From positions 13,823,254-13,887,253 of the forward strand of contig JAQFVV010006197.1 in the NCBI GenBank assembly GCA_028023455.1: 64,000 nucleotides of DNA. The letters are read 5' to 3'. Made by a program: the position numbers and the translations under genes. The notes under the pieces were generated by a model. It ran no database searches and had not been told where the DNA came from. It saw only the letters and a list, made by a program, of their open reading frames with translations. The DNA is from Epiperipatus broadwayi. Its lineage: Eukaryota; Onychophora; Udeonychophora; Euonychophora; Peripatidae. Shown here one piece after another: positions 11,354 through 24,832 of the stretch; within the stretch, counting starts at the first letter, position 1; each line of letters starts with the position of its first letter.

Positions 11354-14300
11354 TTAATTTTAGAATGAAAGATTAAATTAATTTTAAGTAATTTGAAAAA
11401 AAGTCAAAATATGACTCGTATATATACTTGTTTTTTTTTTTATATCATAGTTAAAGATATACACCATTATTAGCAATTAGTTGTAAATGAGTATAGTCTT
11501 TGTAATTTCAAAAAATAAAAAGATACCCAGATAAAAAGTTAATGAAGTTTGCTACAATTATAAAAACAAATCTATAGACCACAAGTGCATCCATGTATAT
11601 ATAAATCATTAAAGTTAGTCAACACTTAGACAATCCCAATATCAATAACAATCAACAATTTCAAGCTGTTGCTAAGACAACCTCCTTTTAGCAATCGTGC
11701 TAGTCTTTTAATATAGTGACAATAGGTTTAAAGCAGTAAAAGAATTTAAAGATTTGTTTAACAATATCATTAAAAATAGTAGAGAATAGTTGGATATATA
11801 TATATAATGTATATTAAAGCATGTAGAAGCTCAGATATGCACAGATAATTGCTGAAAAAGTATAGTTAAAAAAGAAATATGAGTTTAAAAATAAAATAAA
11901 ATATAGGATGATTTAATTAAAGAAATTATATAAATTATTTATAAAATTCAAAAATATAAGCTCTGATCTGTGTTTAATAGGGAAAAAAATACTATAACCA
12001 AAGATGAAGCAGATTGCAAATAATGGAGATTGAGATTGTAAAATTGAGATGAACATTGATGAAATGCAGGAAATTAATTAAATACTAATTGAATTAGTGT
12101 GAATTATAGGGAAAAGTGAAAAAGGATTGAAAGAATTAACTAATGTTTGTATTTTTTGTTGTTGCTGTCTAATACAGATTTAATGTAAGATAGCAGAATC
12201 ATATTTTGTTTAAATTAGAAAACTCATATAGGATTTTATTTTGATATAACTTTACTCTGATAAAGCAACATAATTCACTTAATAAAACAAAATATTAATG
12301 TTCAAGATAGTTGGGACTATGTATAATTATCATTCTACATATATGCAGGATTGATAAATGCACCTGATGTAAAATTTTATGATGTTTGAAAATTTCAAAT
12401 AGCATATTAAATATAAAGGCCCTCTTAGTGCAAAAAAAAAAGTTTTTTAATGTAAAATAACACTATTCAAAAACTTTGTCAAGAAATTTGGTATTTCCTA
12501 ATTAATTGTTTACTTATGCTTATAGAATTGTTAGAATAAAGTGAGTTGAGAAGATGGCATGCAATTGAAAACTACCAAAGATAATGATAAAAGGGTTATT
12601 TTTAATGAATAATACTATATTAATGGGTCAATTATTTTATCCATGCATATAACATACAGAGATGATTCGGAAATAGGAAATGAATTACTATTGTCAAATG
12701 CAGATTAAATGTGAATTGGCTGGGTAGAGAGGAAAAAAGATGAAAGTTTAAAAATAAGAAAGCTATTCACTTATTGTAACTTTTAAAAGGATGATTTGAG
12801 AACATTATCTCTATAACAAGACAGATCAGACAATATATATATATATATGATTATTTCAGCTTTTAAATGAAAGTGTTTATAAAATTCATGTTTAAAAGGA
12901 AAAGAGTGACAATAATTAAATTGAGCAAAGATTTAAATTAGATAAAATAATATGCTACTATTCAATTAATATATCATCAAATGTTTTGTCACTCAAGAAG
13001 TCATAAGACATTCAAACATTGGAAGTGACAGGTTTGACTTGTGATCTATGCAGCAGAACTTGAGTCCACAATTCTAATACAGAATGAGTGGAAGATTGAG
13101 AAATCATGTGATACTTAAAAAAATAAACAAATAAAAATGTTAAACATTTACAGAAATATACAAACTATAAGATAGTTAGCCTCAACTTAATTAAAATACA
13201 ATTAACTAATTATAAGTAAAAACATTAAAATAATCAGAAAGCAAGTGAATGAAAAATTGAAAGATAAAATTTGATAAATCCTCAAGCTTGTAAAATGCTT
13301 CAATTATACTATTATAACCAGTATTTGAATAAAATGCATAGTTTGTTAAATGTCAAATATAATTGCTTATCTGCAATACATGAGTACAATTATATATATT
13401 TGCATTGTTATTTTTAGAAATATGAGAAAATCTAAAAACATATCTAATGATAAGTTTAAGACTGTAAATAAAAAATGCCCCCCAATTATCAGATTAAAAT
13501 TGTTATTTAAAAACAATTGCAATGTAATGATAAAATAAATTCAGATGTAAAATTCACATCAGATAACAAATTAATTAGTCTCCCCAATGATATTCATACT
13601 ATAGAGAATTTTATAGAGAGTATAAAAGTTGTAGCAGAATAGATTGATCAGGATCCCAAAGAGATCTATTCTAAGGTTTTTATACAGGGCACACAGACTT
13701 TTTATGATTTTTGTAGGCCTTCAAGTAAAAAGTAATAATTTATATAATTTAATAACATATTTTTATGAATTATTATTTATTGTATAATAATATCCCAAGC
13801 TCTGGAAATGTTTATACTTTGGTGTCTGTTCTCTTAGCAATTAATAATAAATCACTAAGTTGTTCTCAGTATTGAACAAAGTTTATTATGATTTCTTTTA
13901 ATGTCTATTCAGCTAGTTTTCTACTCATCTGAGCCTGAATCTCCCTGGGAAGTCCAGCCAGTAATGAGCAACTACTTCTGGATATTGCAGTCACATTTTA
14001 ATTAAGATTTTTCTACTCTGGTAGTAAGAGCATATAAAGAAGTATTGAATGAATGCTGATTCACAATGTAACTTTCTTGAACAAGCAGATGATTTTTTGA
14101 TTTTAACAAAGAAGGAAATGAAAAAAAGACATCATAATAAATCACATAATGCTGAAATTGCAGAATGAAAGACATGACAGTTCATTACATCTGCATTTAA
14201 AAGCATGTTATATATACTCTATCTGTTTGTATCATGGAAAATTTTTTTTAAAGCTTGTTTTCACACATCAGATCATTTTAACAGTTTTCTTTTGAAGTGA

Positions 14301-15532
14301 TTTGACATATAATAACTTATTAATTTTTTAAAGAATAACTCAATATAAATTTAATTTTTTTATGTGGATAAATGAAATTCTGTCTAAATTAATAAACGAT
14401 TGTTATTTCGAATCTTTGTTGTTATTGTTACTAATAAGTTGGTTTTCTTTTTCTTTTACATTTTTATTGATTAATGTATTTAAAGCTATATTTATTCCAT
14501 AAAGATCAGTTTTAATTTACGCCAATGTTTTATAATAGAATAATAGCTTAATAGCTTATGTAATTAACGGGTGTGCCTATCTTATTACCTTGACTTTACT
14601 AAATGTAGCATGCTGAAAAATACGTATCCTGGCTTTCTCTTTCAGGAAGAAAATAATATGCCTGTCAAAAAAAAATTAATTTTTCATCTTTAATGGAATT
14701 AAAAACAAATTTCTTCGTTTTGATTATACTTTGTATACAACTGAATGCTAATTATAGGAGCCGACGTGAATTTTATACAATTAAACCATATTAATTTTTG
14801 GGAAATAGTTCTCAGCGATTTAATAACCCCTCCCGTTTGTCATTTAGGTAAAAATAATACAAAATATTGATTATCTTTTTTTTCTTCTTAATAATAAACT
14901 TCTCTGCTTTATTATGTCCAAAATTAAGCAACAATATGAGTTAGTTGTTTGAGAAAATATGGAATAGTAAATTTATACAATTTATCTAAATCAGGAAAAG
15001 ACATGGAAACTAAAATAGATAAAATCATGCAAAAATAACTGAAAGATTGAATATTGATGCGTGTGTATGTACAATAAAAGTTATTCTAATTTTGAGTAAT
15101 GGTGCAAAGTGATGAAATGTGGTATGAAAACTGCAATATTGTTTGATATATAATGATATTTAAAAATGTATGAGCTTATACGAAACATTATTCTTAATAT
15201 GTGAATGCCTAAAAAAAGGTATTATTTAAACAACTGATTCATAAGTTTCTGAATTATATGGACAAGTTTGTGGATTTAAATCCAATTTGCTGTTCTAATT
15301 AAATTGAGTAAAGATGATTAAAATATTATAATGTAATAATAGTTAAATTTAATACTTTTTGCAGTATAAAGTAAAGAGATAAAATCATATTGAATTTAAA
15401 TGAAAAGTAACTCTTTCATGAGCAAATTAAACTTTATGTATTTTTATGAATATTTCAAACATAGTTTTTGGCAATACAAAGAAATGGCTTTATTGCTCAG
15501 GAATTCATAAGAAGTTCAAGCGCAAAACCTGC
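11354..15532. other. A/T-rich DNA, no genes recognised
   Basis: No frame carries a recognisable domain, and no transposon ends with target-site duplications were found. An AT dinucleotide tract lies at 12833-12848. A slightly G+C-richer patch sits near 13915-14010. The block at 14390-14900 has mixed composition and repeated Sox-like ATTGTT cores and is listed separately. The 62-codon frame at 13350 is a chance product. Confidence 0.5.
14390..14900. promoter_or_regulatory. Candidate conserved noncoding block
   Basis: This block lacks the simple-repeat texture of its surroundings, has no transposon hallmarks, and contains several ATTGTT/ACAAT cores (Sox-like) and TAATTA/ATTAAC cores (homeodomain-like). 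Such short motifs are expected by chance in A/T-rich DNA, so the call is only a suggestion based on texture. Confidence 0.2.
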
Positions 15533-15601
15533 GAGCGCCAGAATCGATTGTGGGTCTCCCAATCCTAAATCAGATGCTCTACTAATTACATCAAAGCGCT
15601 C
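15533..15601 (-). tRNA. tRNA-like relic (probably a tRNA pseudogene or SINE head)
   Basis: On the minus strand, a 69-nt segment has a 7-bp acceptor stem (GAGCGCT with GGCGCTC). It also has an A-box-like TAATTAGTAGAGC, and an anticodon stem CTGA/TTGG closing a seven-base loop TTTAGGA. That loop would place UAG (Leu) at the anticodon. A real leucine tRNA needs a long variable arm, which is missing, and the T-arm (CAATCGATTCTG) is a poor B box. A pseudogene or the head of a tRNA-derived SINE is more likely than a working tRNA. Confidence 0.4.
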
Positions 15602-16106
15602 AATTAAAAGTTATGTATAAATAAAAATTGATATGATTTTTTTTAAAAAAAATTTGGAAAGCAAGGAATTTTATTTCTATTTATTTTAATAATTAATTTA
15701 TGTAAAAGTAGCATTAATTCTTAATTTTTAATTTTATAAACTCAAATGATTTTAAAAAGTCAGAATATTATTTAAAGTTTAAAAAAAAGAAATATATAAT
15801 TGCAATTAAGTTGTTTTTCTTTTGTGTACAATTTTATTAATGAAATGAATTAGTAACAAAGATGAGCAAAAAGCAAATCACTTCATTATCTGATAAACAT
15901 ATTAAAATATTTGTGGTCTAACACTGTTTTCAATATCAGATAACCATATTGTTGTGTGGGGAGATTGTATATATATAGATTGTAACAGTATAGGTAAGAT
16001 ATTGAAAATAAAAGTATGTTGTAACATGTGTATAAGTAAAGATATAGACATCTTAAATATATATATATATGTCATTTATAGTGCGATGGGAAATAAAAAC
16101 TCTTAA

Positions 16107-16140
16107 ATGATGATGATGATAATAATAATAATAATAATAT
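16107..16140. repeat. (GAT)n/(AAT)n microsatellite
   Basis: Four GAT units run directly into about seven AAT units, an evolving compound trinucleotide repeat. Confidence 0.9.
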
Positions 16141-17209
16141 AGTAATATCTATATTGAGTAATAAAATATCAAGCATTAACAGTAATAATAAACATCATTA
16201 ATAACCATCATAAATTACAGAAGTTCTTTCAGTTATCTGCATAACCAGTGCTGACCATATTATCAATGGGTCTTTTATTATTATCAACATTCACTTACAC
16301 AAATAATTTGTAGCTAAGTTTTTCAAAGTATGGATTATATTTCCTTATCATTATCATCCCTCCAAAGAAATAAAACCAATATTGAAAGTATTTAATTTGC
16401 TATTTTGGTACCATTTCTTTAGTTTAGAGAACTACCCTGCAAAACCAATTCAAACCTTTCTCAGATTTTATTACATTTTCACCATATAACACCAATTTCT
16501 AATTCAAGAAAGCAAGAATCATATAAATGAAAACGTATTAAACTACAGTAGTTTAAAAACTATTTTAATACTATGAAATGTCAGATTGAGAATTGAATGA
16601 AAATATTGCTTGATGTAAACTTAACAATTGCTTTATTAATCTAATATATACCAATAAAAAATAAATATTAGTTCTTTCATTAGTTAGAATTATCAAATAA
16701 CTGATATTAAAATACCACATCAATTAAGCTTTTATGAAGGCAGTAGAATATTTTGATATCATATAAAATATTATGCCATTCTCTCCCTTTAATCATGAAA
16801 GTATCTTTATTAATATCATGGGGTTTAGAACTGTGCATGATTGGTAGTGATTTCTAATATTTCCCATAAATAATAATTAGATAAACCTAGGCTAGTATCA
16901 TATAACCACAATTATAGATAATATCAAATAAAGTGATACTGAAATTTTACATTGAACAGGCATTTTAGAAGGATATTAAATTTTATGTGGTAAAATATCA
17001 GTTGTCCTCCCCTTTTCAGCATAGGAAGTTTCTTTATTAATATTAATTTTAAAATCATGTGTGGTTACTAATTAGAAATGAATGCTTTAAATATAAATAA
17101 TAACAGTAAATGAAATCTTTATTTTTGTGTTTTTTTAAATATATTTTAACCATTAGGTCAGTGGTCTTTGCAACTTTTATACATTTGGAAACAAGTAAAA
17201 TAGAACAAT

Positions 17210-17219
17210 GGGGGGGGGG
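17210..17219. repeat. G10 homopolymer
   Basis: Ten consecutive G in very A/T-rich DNA. It resembles the C runs at 24821 and 50179. Confidence 0.9.
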
Positions 17220-20200
17220 TAACATTTACAAACTGTATAAAATAAGAAAGCATATTTAATGTATTAAAAAAAAAGACATAAAATATTGAATATATAGGAA
17301 AAATTTGTACCAATAACATCTACTGATTGTTCAAATAAATATAAGATAACTCTAATTTTTCCAATACTTTTTATAAACAAATATTTCTTCATCCTCTTTT
17401 ATGAGGTCTTCCTTCAGATCAATCATTTTGAACATATTCATCAAATAGCTTTCTTTAGTCTTCTGAATGATAATTTTATAGTTTTACAATGTCTTTTGAT
17501 TTTTACTCAGTTAAGCATGTTCTGAACATAAGGAAGACAATTTTTATGACACCAGAGCTACACTAGACATTTCTCTCTTCTGGACATTTCACAATGGATG
17601 GTAAAAAAGGTAAATACACTGGTGCCATTATCCAAACATGTAGGTCAATCTAAATGTACAAGCTTGGTTGATCATGGCTTACATTAAACAAGATATATTT
17701 CAAAGTAAAATTCACATTGGTGTCCAGTGAACCAATATATCACATAGGCAGATTTACTGCATTAAATATTTGTCAGACAGTGCGAGACTTTTATTTTTTG
17801 TCCATTTTGATTTTTAAAATGAACTTCTAAAACCTTGCTGCAACTTATATATGCATTGTGAGCCTCTTTTTTTTTTTTTTAGCAAACCCTTTTTATAATC
17901 CTGTTAAACATCATTCTTTCACATAACAGATTGTCAATCTTTTGTTTAGTCATACTTGCAAAAATATTTAAAAAATCTTACATGTTACACATGCATGTTT
18001 TATATCAGGTTATAGATAATTTTACCAACAAACACTTGACAGTATGATATATAGTTGTTATTGTTTTTTACAGTGATTTTATTGATATTTTTATTGAAAG
18101 AAAAAATGTTTACTAATGTAAAAGATTTTTACAATAAATTTAATGAGTTTAGGCATATAATTTCATTTTTTTATGTTTATTGTACTTTTTAACAATTGTA
18201 CACTTATCATGCCTAAAACTACTTTTTATTATTTATTTATTTTTAATGAAATAATTATTTTATAAGTTACATTTTTAAATAGCAGTTTGTAATTGAAGTA
18301 ATCCAGATAATAATTTGAATATATATGGATGTATATGCATGTCAGGTATATATAAATTGATCAAATTTTGTCATTACATTTATTTTAATTGTTTTTTTTT
18401 TTAATCATTGATATTCCTTAAAATAAATATTTGAAAACAAATTATAACAAAAAGAATGATCTATTATATCATAGATTCTAGTGATTGTTTGAAAAACCTC
18501 ACGTTTTCATTTAAAAAAAGCCTGTTAACAATAATGACTGACTGAAACTTCTATAACATATTCTTTTCGTAAATAGGTGAAGATTAATTTTAAAACATTA
18601 AAAAATATTCTAATTTTAAAACTAACATATCAAAACGTACACTTTATAAATAAATTTAAAAATAATAAGTTGAAACATATTTAAATTCTTTTTTATTTTT
18701 TGATAATTGTTATATTTTATTAGCTTTATTGTTTTTTATGATATATTAGCTTTATGGAGCATTTATTTTTTTTATGATGTGTTGTAAATTATTGTGAAAA
18801 TTTTAAATGATCTTGTTAGGAAGTCAGTGTTAAAAATGTTTTGCCAAAACTTATTTTCTATAACTCGTGTTAATCTATCCATCCAATCAGAATGTTTTTA
18901 CAAAACATATTGCATGCTCTTACAAAGTTATCTCAAAAATCAAATACAATTTCATTATATTTAACTTATTCTGAAAACAATTTTAATGATTTGGTTAAAT
19001 GCTGCTTTTGTAACAAAATCTGAATTTAAAATATCACATGCACGTGACAGCAATCCTGTTTTTATGTAACTTATAGTAAACTTGATTATAAAAAAAAATA
19101 TATATAAAAATTATTACTGTAAATTAAAAAATAATAACAAGAAAACATTTGATCTTATATGTTAAATATTTACAGATTGGTCTGACAAAATATACATTTA
19201 CCAATTAAAACTGCTTTGTTGTTGTTTTTACAAGGAAATCCTCACTTGTCTTTCATCAGAAGGGTCACTTTTTTTTAAAAAAAAAAAAAACTTTATGAAT
19301 GTATTAGAGAAATTGATTTTAAAGCTTATATATGTTTGTGCGGGCACACATCCTCTTTATAACCCATATATATTTCTTTTATCCCAATATTCATTTATTC
19401 ATTTCTTTAACAGTATGAAAGAGTACTGATATATTTATTTAAAGTTGTGTTAACTTTTTAAGATTCTACTATTTCTTAATTGAAATCAGACTGCATTAAT
19501 TAACATGCATTGTAATCCATTTTATGATCATCACAATATAAAGTGCTAAAAACAAAGACTAGTTAATTGGATTTAAATTAGCTGAAGTGGAAGTTCATTT
19601 GCTAGTCACCAAGGAAATTAACCACCAGTAAGCATTTTGAAGATATTGAATATTTATAATTCTTCAAAGAGCTTGCACAAATGATGACATAAAAAGAAAA
19701 GCTAACATCAAGTTTGTTGGTGAAATAAAGCCAAGCCAATATTGAAAAATTAAGTTTGTCATTATTGTTTTGAAGCTGCTATGAATCTATGTTATAAAAT
19801 CTTATTAAAATGTAAAGCTTATTTGAATTATTGTCTATTCTCTAAAAATGTGTTTAGTGATAGAGTAGTGGATATAGAGCCTAAGAAAGTCTTATAAATT
19901 GCCTAATGTCTGACTTACAAAATGAACCCATCTATCAATGAAAGAGCTTGGATAAATTGAAATTCAGAAAAGTTTTTATATAATAGTGATATAAAAAAAT
20001 TAAACACATAATGGATAAATTTCGTTAAAGCTGTTGATATAGAAGACTAGGGAAAAGCCAACACTAGAAATAAAAACCTCCAAACCAGAAATATTAACTG
20101 CACAAAAAATATTAATCTGACTTCCATTGTCGAAAATGTATTTCTCAAAATTAAATGGTGCACAATAAAAAAAAAGATGAAACACTAAAAGATGATATGA

Positions 20201-21860
20201 ATAGTAAAGTTATTGATAAATACTCAATCTAAAGTATATTTTATAAAATGTTCAATATTTATGGATAATTAAGATATTTCAATATTTTAGTATTCGATTG
20301 ATAATAGAAGAATTATTTTATATAGTCATCATTTTTTTTTTCTATTTAAGATTTTATAATGTTGTTAATATTTTTTATGAAATACTAAGTAATGTAACGT
20401 TTTAAAGAAAATATCTCATTAACTCATTGTATATAATTAACAAGTAAGTTTTGTGCTATATATAGCATATTTTTGAAAAGATTAAAAGGTGAGGAATTAA
20501 ATAAGCTAATGAATGTAGCCAGAGATATTATGCAAATTGGCATACTTTACATATATGATGATGATTTATGTATTTATATATTAGATCCACTATGTATGAT
20601 TTTTATGCATTTGTTATGCATGCAACATTATTTTTACATTTCAGATTTCTTTGCCATTTTCATAGGCTGTTATTTTATTAAAGTGTTATTTTAAAATTTA
20701 ATAGCACTTGTTATATCAATTTTTTATTTCAGTTTGATTGCATAGCATATATTCTACTTATTATGTCATTGTGGTTCATCTGATGTACAGACAAGAGTTC
20801 AAAGTGCTTGCATGGGTAACTTAGTAAATAAAAACAAATATTTAAGGAGCAATGAAAATAGGCAAACTGGTTCTTTGATAGAATGTAGTGTTGGAAATCA
20901 GTAGTTTTCCTAAGTTCAGTCAATCAGGCTTATTCCTGGGGCCAGCCCCAAGCTACCTTATTTTAAACAACAACACAATATGTATCTTACACATTAATAA
21001 AATAGACTGAGAGATCAATATTTGATGCAAGTTCTTACACATAAAGCTAAAGCTTACTTTTTACTATTTAAATAAGAATAAATATTGTATATGTTCCTTT
21101 CTTGTATTAAAAATTAAAGATTTTATTTATTTATTGACTTTTTTTATTTACTGGGGGTTCCGTTCCATATTTGTGATCAGGCTTTAAAATCCAAAGTTCG
21201 GTGCTATTGGAAAATATAGAAACATATTTGTCATGAAAACAGATAAAGCTTATCTGTGTTAGCCAATATTATTTTATTTTTATGATCACTTTAAAGGAAT
21301 AAGTATGAATATTGGTAGAGAAATATAATTATTTTTATCAGTATTACTTCATTAAGATCATACTTTGAGTATTCAAAATGGGAGTTTCTAATAGTGACCT
21401 AGTTGATCAGTTTTGTACTGGATGATAATTCTTTCATTTTGGTCAACTGATATCATATAATATTATGATATTTGCTGTTTGGAAAAGTAAGATTTATCGA
21501 CTAGTAAAACTTTATCAAATATTTAGAGAATAAATAAACATCCAGTAATTAAAATTTTATTTAACAACAATTTAAAAAAAAAAACACTAACTATTTATAA
21601 TCATCAAAAAGGAATCTATAGATTTGTTAACTTATATATGTAGATTAATTATTCATTTATTTTGCAATTTTACATGTATATTGGATAATCTGTCACTATG
21701 TTGTGAATGATATCTGGCTGTTTTATTGTTGCATTAAAAATAAATTTGTTTAGGACTTTGCACAAAACTCATTTTTCATATTATAATTTTTCAGTTGTTG
21801 GAAGGTCAATAAACATCACATGATCACCATTTCTTATGCTTGCTTATAACTTATTAAAAC

Positions 21861-22370
21861 AGGCAAAACTCACTATACATTTTGCCACTCACTATGCCAG
21901 AAGGCTTGTTCATAAAATCCCCATCTAGTTCCTACTCATCCAATATCTCCATACTAGTTTCTGGCTTGTGGCCTTAAAACCAATCCTGCCTAATAGGATA
22001 GTGGTGTCTATGGTTATTAAAGAACCAAAGACACCAAAATATATGGGTACTAAACTGAGTTCAGACCTATATGACTTTAGAAGCTGATGAGTTTGGATTG
22101 AAAATATTAAGGTGTTTTCAATTTAAGACTCATAGTTTTGTAGTTAGGTAGAGTTAAAAGTTGACTGCTGGAGCATTGCATTAGATCCTAAGATCTATGT
22201 GTAGTGGTCTTAGATCCAAGGTTCCTCACTGGTGAAGGCCACAAAGCAGAAACTAGTCTGGGGATATTGAATGAGTAGGCACTAGATGGGGATTTTATGC
22301 ACAAGCCTTCTGGCATCCATTGATTATTCAAGCTTGCAGTAAGTGGCAATATGTATAGTGAGTTTTGCCT
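21861..22370. mobile_element. Foldback (inverted-repeat) element, about 510 bp
   Basis: The left arm (21861-21975) and right arm (22235-22370) are inverted copies. Matching blocks include AGGCAAAACTCACTATACAT against its complement at 22351-22370, the CCAGAAGGCTTGT block, the ATCCCCATCTAGT block, and the ACTAGTTTCTG...GGCC block. The right arm has about 20 bp extra between two of the blocks. The centre contains a smaller hairpin (GGTGTC...GACACC near 22004-22035). No target-site duplication was identified. The arms could form a long stem as RNA or DNA. A non-autonomous DNA transposon or an inverted pair of repeat copies are both possible. Confidence 0.7.
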
Positions 22371-22587
22371 TTTTTTATTTTGTTGGAAGGTTTTTTGACT
22401 GAACATTTAGATAAAAAAAATATTGATTTGAGTTAATGATAATTCTAGTCATACTTAGAAACCAGACAACATTATATTGAACTCCTTCTTGGGAAAAAAA
22501 AAGATAGCAAATTATTAATTTATTAACTTATGATTTAAATTAATACACTATACAGGCTTAAACCTGCACACACACATATATATATAA

Positions 22588-22680
22588 TGTATACAGGATT
22601 CGAACTCAGACTTTCACATGACCCTCAAGTCTCCATGCCATCTCATATTGCTAACCCACCTGATTACACACATGTTGAAA
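22588..22680 (-). repeat. tRNA-derived SINE, family c
   Basis: On the minus strand the segment has GAGTTCGAATCC, a near-consensus Pol III B box, preceded by GGGTTAGCAATATGAGATGG as a plausible A-box region. It shares this layout and long matching stretches with the copies at 28.99-29.15 kb, including the AAACCTGCA flank beyond the B box. The long spacing between boxes suggests a tRNA with a large variable arm (Ser or Leu type) as source. Confidence 0.6.
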
Positions 22681-22689
22681 AGATAAATT

Positions 22690-24070
22690 TGCATTTGAAA
22701 TAGATAAAAAGGGAAATCAGATTCATTAAAGATTTGGTAAGACCTTAAAGTACAAATTATTTTATACCTTTAATAGAAAGAAATGTTATTTGAAAAATAT
22801 AATATTAAATAATTATGGTATTGCAAAATAGAAGCAAGTTTAAGCTGGGTATAGAAAATAAAGATTCTAAAGATTTTTCTTCTGATAATCTTCTCTGATG
22901 TTCATTACAAAATGATTTGGATTCTTACTTTGGGTTTGAATTTATAAAGATCTATTGAAAGTAAATAGTTGGATAATAAATATATATCCTTTGTGAAATT
23001 CTTGGTGAAGATAAACAATTAGTACAATTGATTTATTACTTTATTCAAAATAATAGCAATCATTTTAAAATATCTCTTCAATTTCAACTATATTTTTATG
23101 ATGATGAAAGTCGATGGAGATGGAAATTACTTCTGGTCTAGAAAAAAATATTGACCAGTTAGCATCTGTAGAAGCATTAGCTAAAAAAGACTTCCCAATC
23201 ATTAGTTTTTAATCAAAGGAAACCTATAAAAGAATATCCAATTTTCAGAAATAATTTTTGGTATAGTGGTTAGCTCATCCATCTGCCACGCTCATGGCAT
23301 GGCTTTGTCCAAGCTGAGTGAAATTTTTCAAAATAAATTTAGGATTTTTTTAAGCATTTAAATCTAAACCAAGTTAAAATTCTAATATTAATATGCAAAT
23401 AGGTATTTGGTCATTGTTAATTAAAAGATAAAGATCCTGGTTTAATATGAGTTGGTCAAGTGAATATTCTTTATGCTAACTGTGGAAAGGTAAACACACT
23501 TGTAGTCTTCACCATTGTGGACAATCATCATATTTCTATAAAAGTTGAGAGCATTTTTTTTTTTTAGACATTGGCAAGAGTTAGAGCATAAACAAAGTTA
23601 AATGAAACAATAATGCCAGAAAGATAAGTCTTTGCAAAACTTGTCTAGCCTATTTCTAAAGACAAGAATAGGCTGCACAAATAAATCAATGACTGTTCTA
23701 ATTGAAAGAGAATAATTTGTCAGTGAAATCTTTCTGGATATTTTTATGATTGCTAAGTTCTTTGCAGAATTCTGTGATATTTTAAAAAATAATTCTAAGA
23801 ACTTTTATGATAATAATAAAACAACATAACATTTTATTAAAATTTTGTTTAATTAAAAATATGAAATTCAGTAGACACACTTTTTGTCTTTAACTCATAC
23901 CACATACTTTCAAGAGATCAAGATGCATTCATATTGTTTATCAATAATCACAGTATTTACTGCAATAAAAGAATACATAAACTGTAATCCCTTGAGAGAA
24001 TAAAAAAGGGTAAAGGGAATCATAGATTCAACAATTATAAAAATATGTCATCTCTCCTATCAATAATGAA
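22690..24070. other. A/T-rich stretch with one tRNA-like scrap
   Basis: Apart from the tRNA-like segment at 23255-23318, nothing was recognised. The sequence is A/T-rich with poly-T runs and no sizeable open frames. Confidence 0.45.
23255..23318 (+). repeat. tRNA-like scrap (possible SINE head)
   Basis: The segment contains GGTATAGTGGTTAGC, a good A-box, followed by CTGCCACG. That is like the anticodon arm of tRNA-Gly(GCC). The B box is degraded (TTTGTCCAAGC), so it is not a working tRNA. Confidence 0.4.
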
Positions 24071-24318
24071 GGGTTGTATTTTTATATTGGACTATTTCCA
24101 TAATCTAATATGCATATTGAATGTCTTCAGAAAAAATTAACTTTATTTAAATATTCCAAATATATTCAACTATTAGTAATATCACATTTAACAGGTTGGT
24201 ATATGCACAACATTTTGAGAAGTCTTATTCTCCCCTCTTCTTCAGGTGTACCTGGACCCTTAAATTCTTGAGTATTGAATTTTAAGATAACACTCTAACC
24301 AACTGAGCCATCCTGCCA
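24071..24318 (-). repeat. tRNA-derived SINE, family b
   Basis: Read from 24318 leftwards, the minus strand begins GGCAGGATGGCTCAGTTGG, a clear tRNA 5' end with A box. The rest matches the minus-strand copy at 41888-42147 over most of its length, including the GAAGAAGAG segment and the tail AATATGCATATTAG...GGAAATAGTCC. The unit is about 250 bp, typical for a tRNA-derived SINE with a unique body. The part carrying the B box is shorter here than in the 42-kb copy. Confidence 0.7.
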
Positions 24319-24424
24319 AAGGCAATAGTCTGTAAAAATTTCATATACTTATTTATGACGTTACTCCTGATTTCTTCACTTTTTCCTAAGAAACAAAGTT
24401 GATTAGTAGTTTCCATACATTATG

Positions 24425-24506
24425 CATACAATATGCATATTAGTTGATGGAAATAGTCCACTATAAAAATACAACTAGAACACCATCATCACAAACCTTC
24501 AGGAAA
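24425..24506 (+). repeat. SINE family b tail fragment, inverted relative to 24.07-24.32 kb
   Basis: The segment around ATATGCATATTAGTTGATGG and the following GAAATAGTCC...AAAATACAACT is the reverse complement of the start of the copy at 24071. It shares a further tail (ATCATCACAAACCTTCAGGAAAA) with the fragment at 41724-41886. Confidence 0.65.
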
Positions 24507-24820
24507 ATAATGAAGTGTATCACATTTCAATTTATTTTCTTTGGAGAATCAACATATCAACTATAATCTGAACAATTAAAATTAATCCTCATACTATTAT
24601 TCTCTAATAATAACTAAATCCATATTCATAAATAATTATTAGATGGCTCTAGATTGTTTTTAGGCTACCTGTTTTTAATAAAGTTCCTAACCTTTTTGTG
24701 ATGTAAAAAATAAATGAATCATGGTCACAAAGGAGGATAGACTACAACAAATTTCTTGAACGCAAGAAAAAAAAGTCCCTGATTTTTTTTTTTTAATTTT
24801 TGGCATATTTGACCTTTAAA

Positions 24821-24832
24821 CCCCCCCCCCCC
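24821..24832. repeat. C12 homopolymer
   Basis: Twelve consecutive C following a T-rich stretch; an isolated homopolymer tract. Confidence 0.9.

Larger units (their letters stand above)
15602..21860. other. Long A/T-rich non-genic stretch
   Basis: No protein domain, RNA gene or transposon end was recognised. The stretch contains a GAT/AAT trinucleotide tract at 16107-16140, a G10 run at 17210-17219 and many poly-T runs. The 16.74-17.10 kb part may contain a weak, diverged direct repeat (two TTTATTAATAT-type segments after C/T-rich leads). Open frames at 20000-20185, 20473-20694 and 20729-20923 show no protein-like composition. Confidence 0.45.

Noticed and set aside
16000-16140. Possible CRISPR-like or satellite repeat
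   Set aside because: Only simple trinucleotide and dinucleotide repeats are present, with no regular spacers. The window is eukaryotic in character.
22188-22406. 72-codon minus-strand frame
   Set aside because: It lies within the right arm of the foldback element, and the inverted left arm does not keep the frame.
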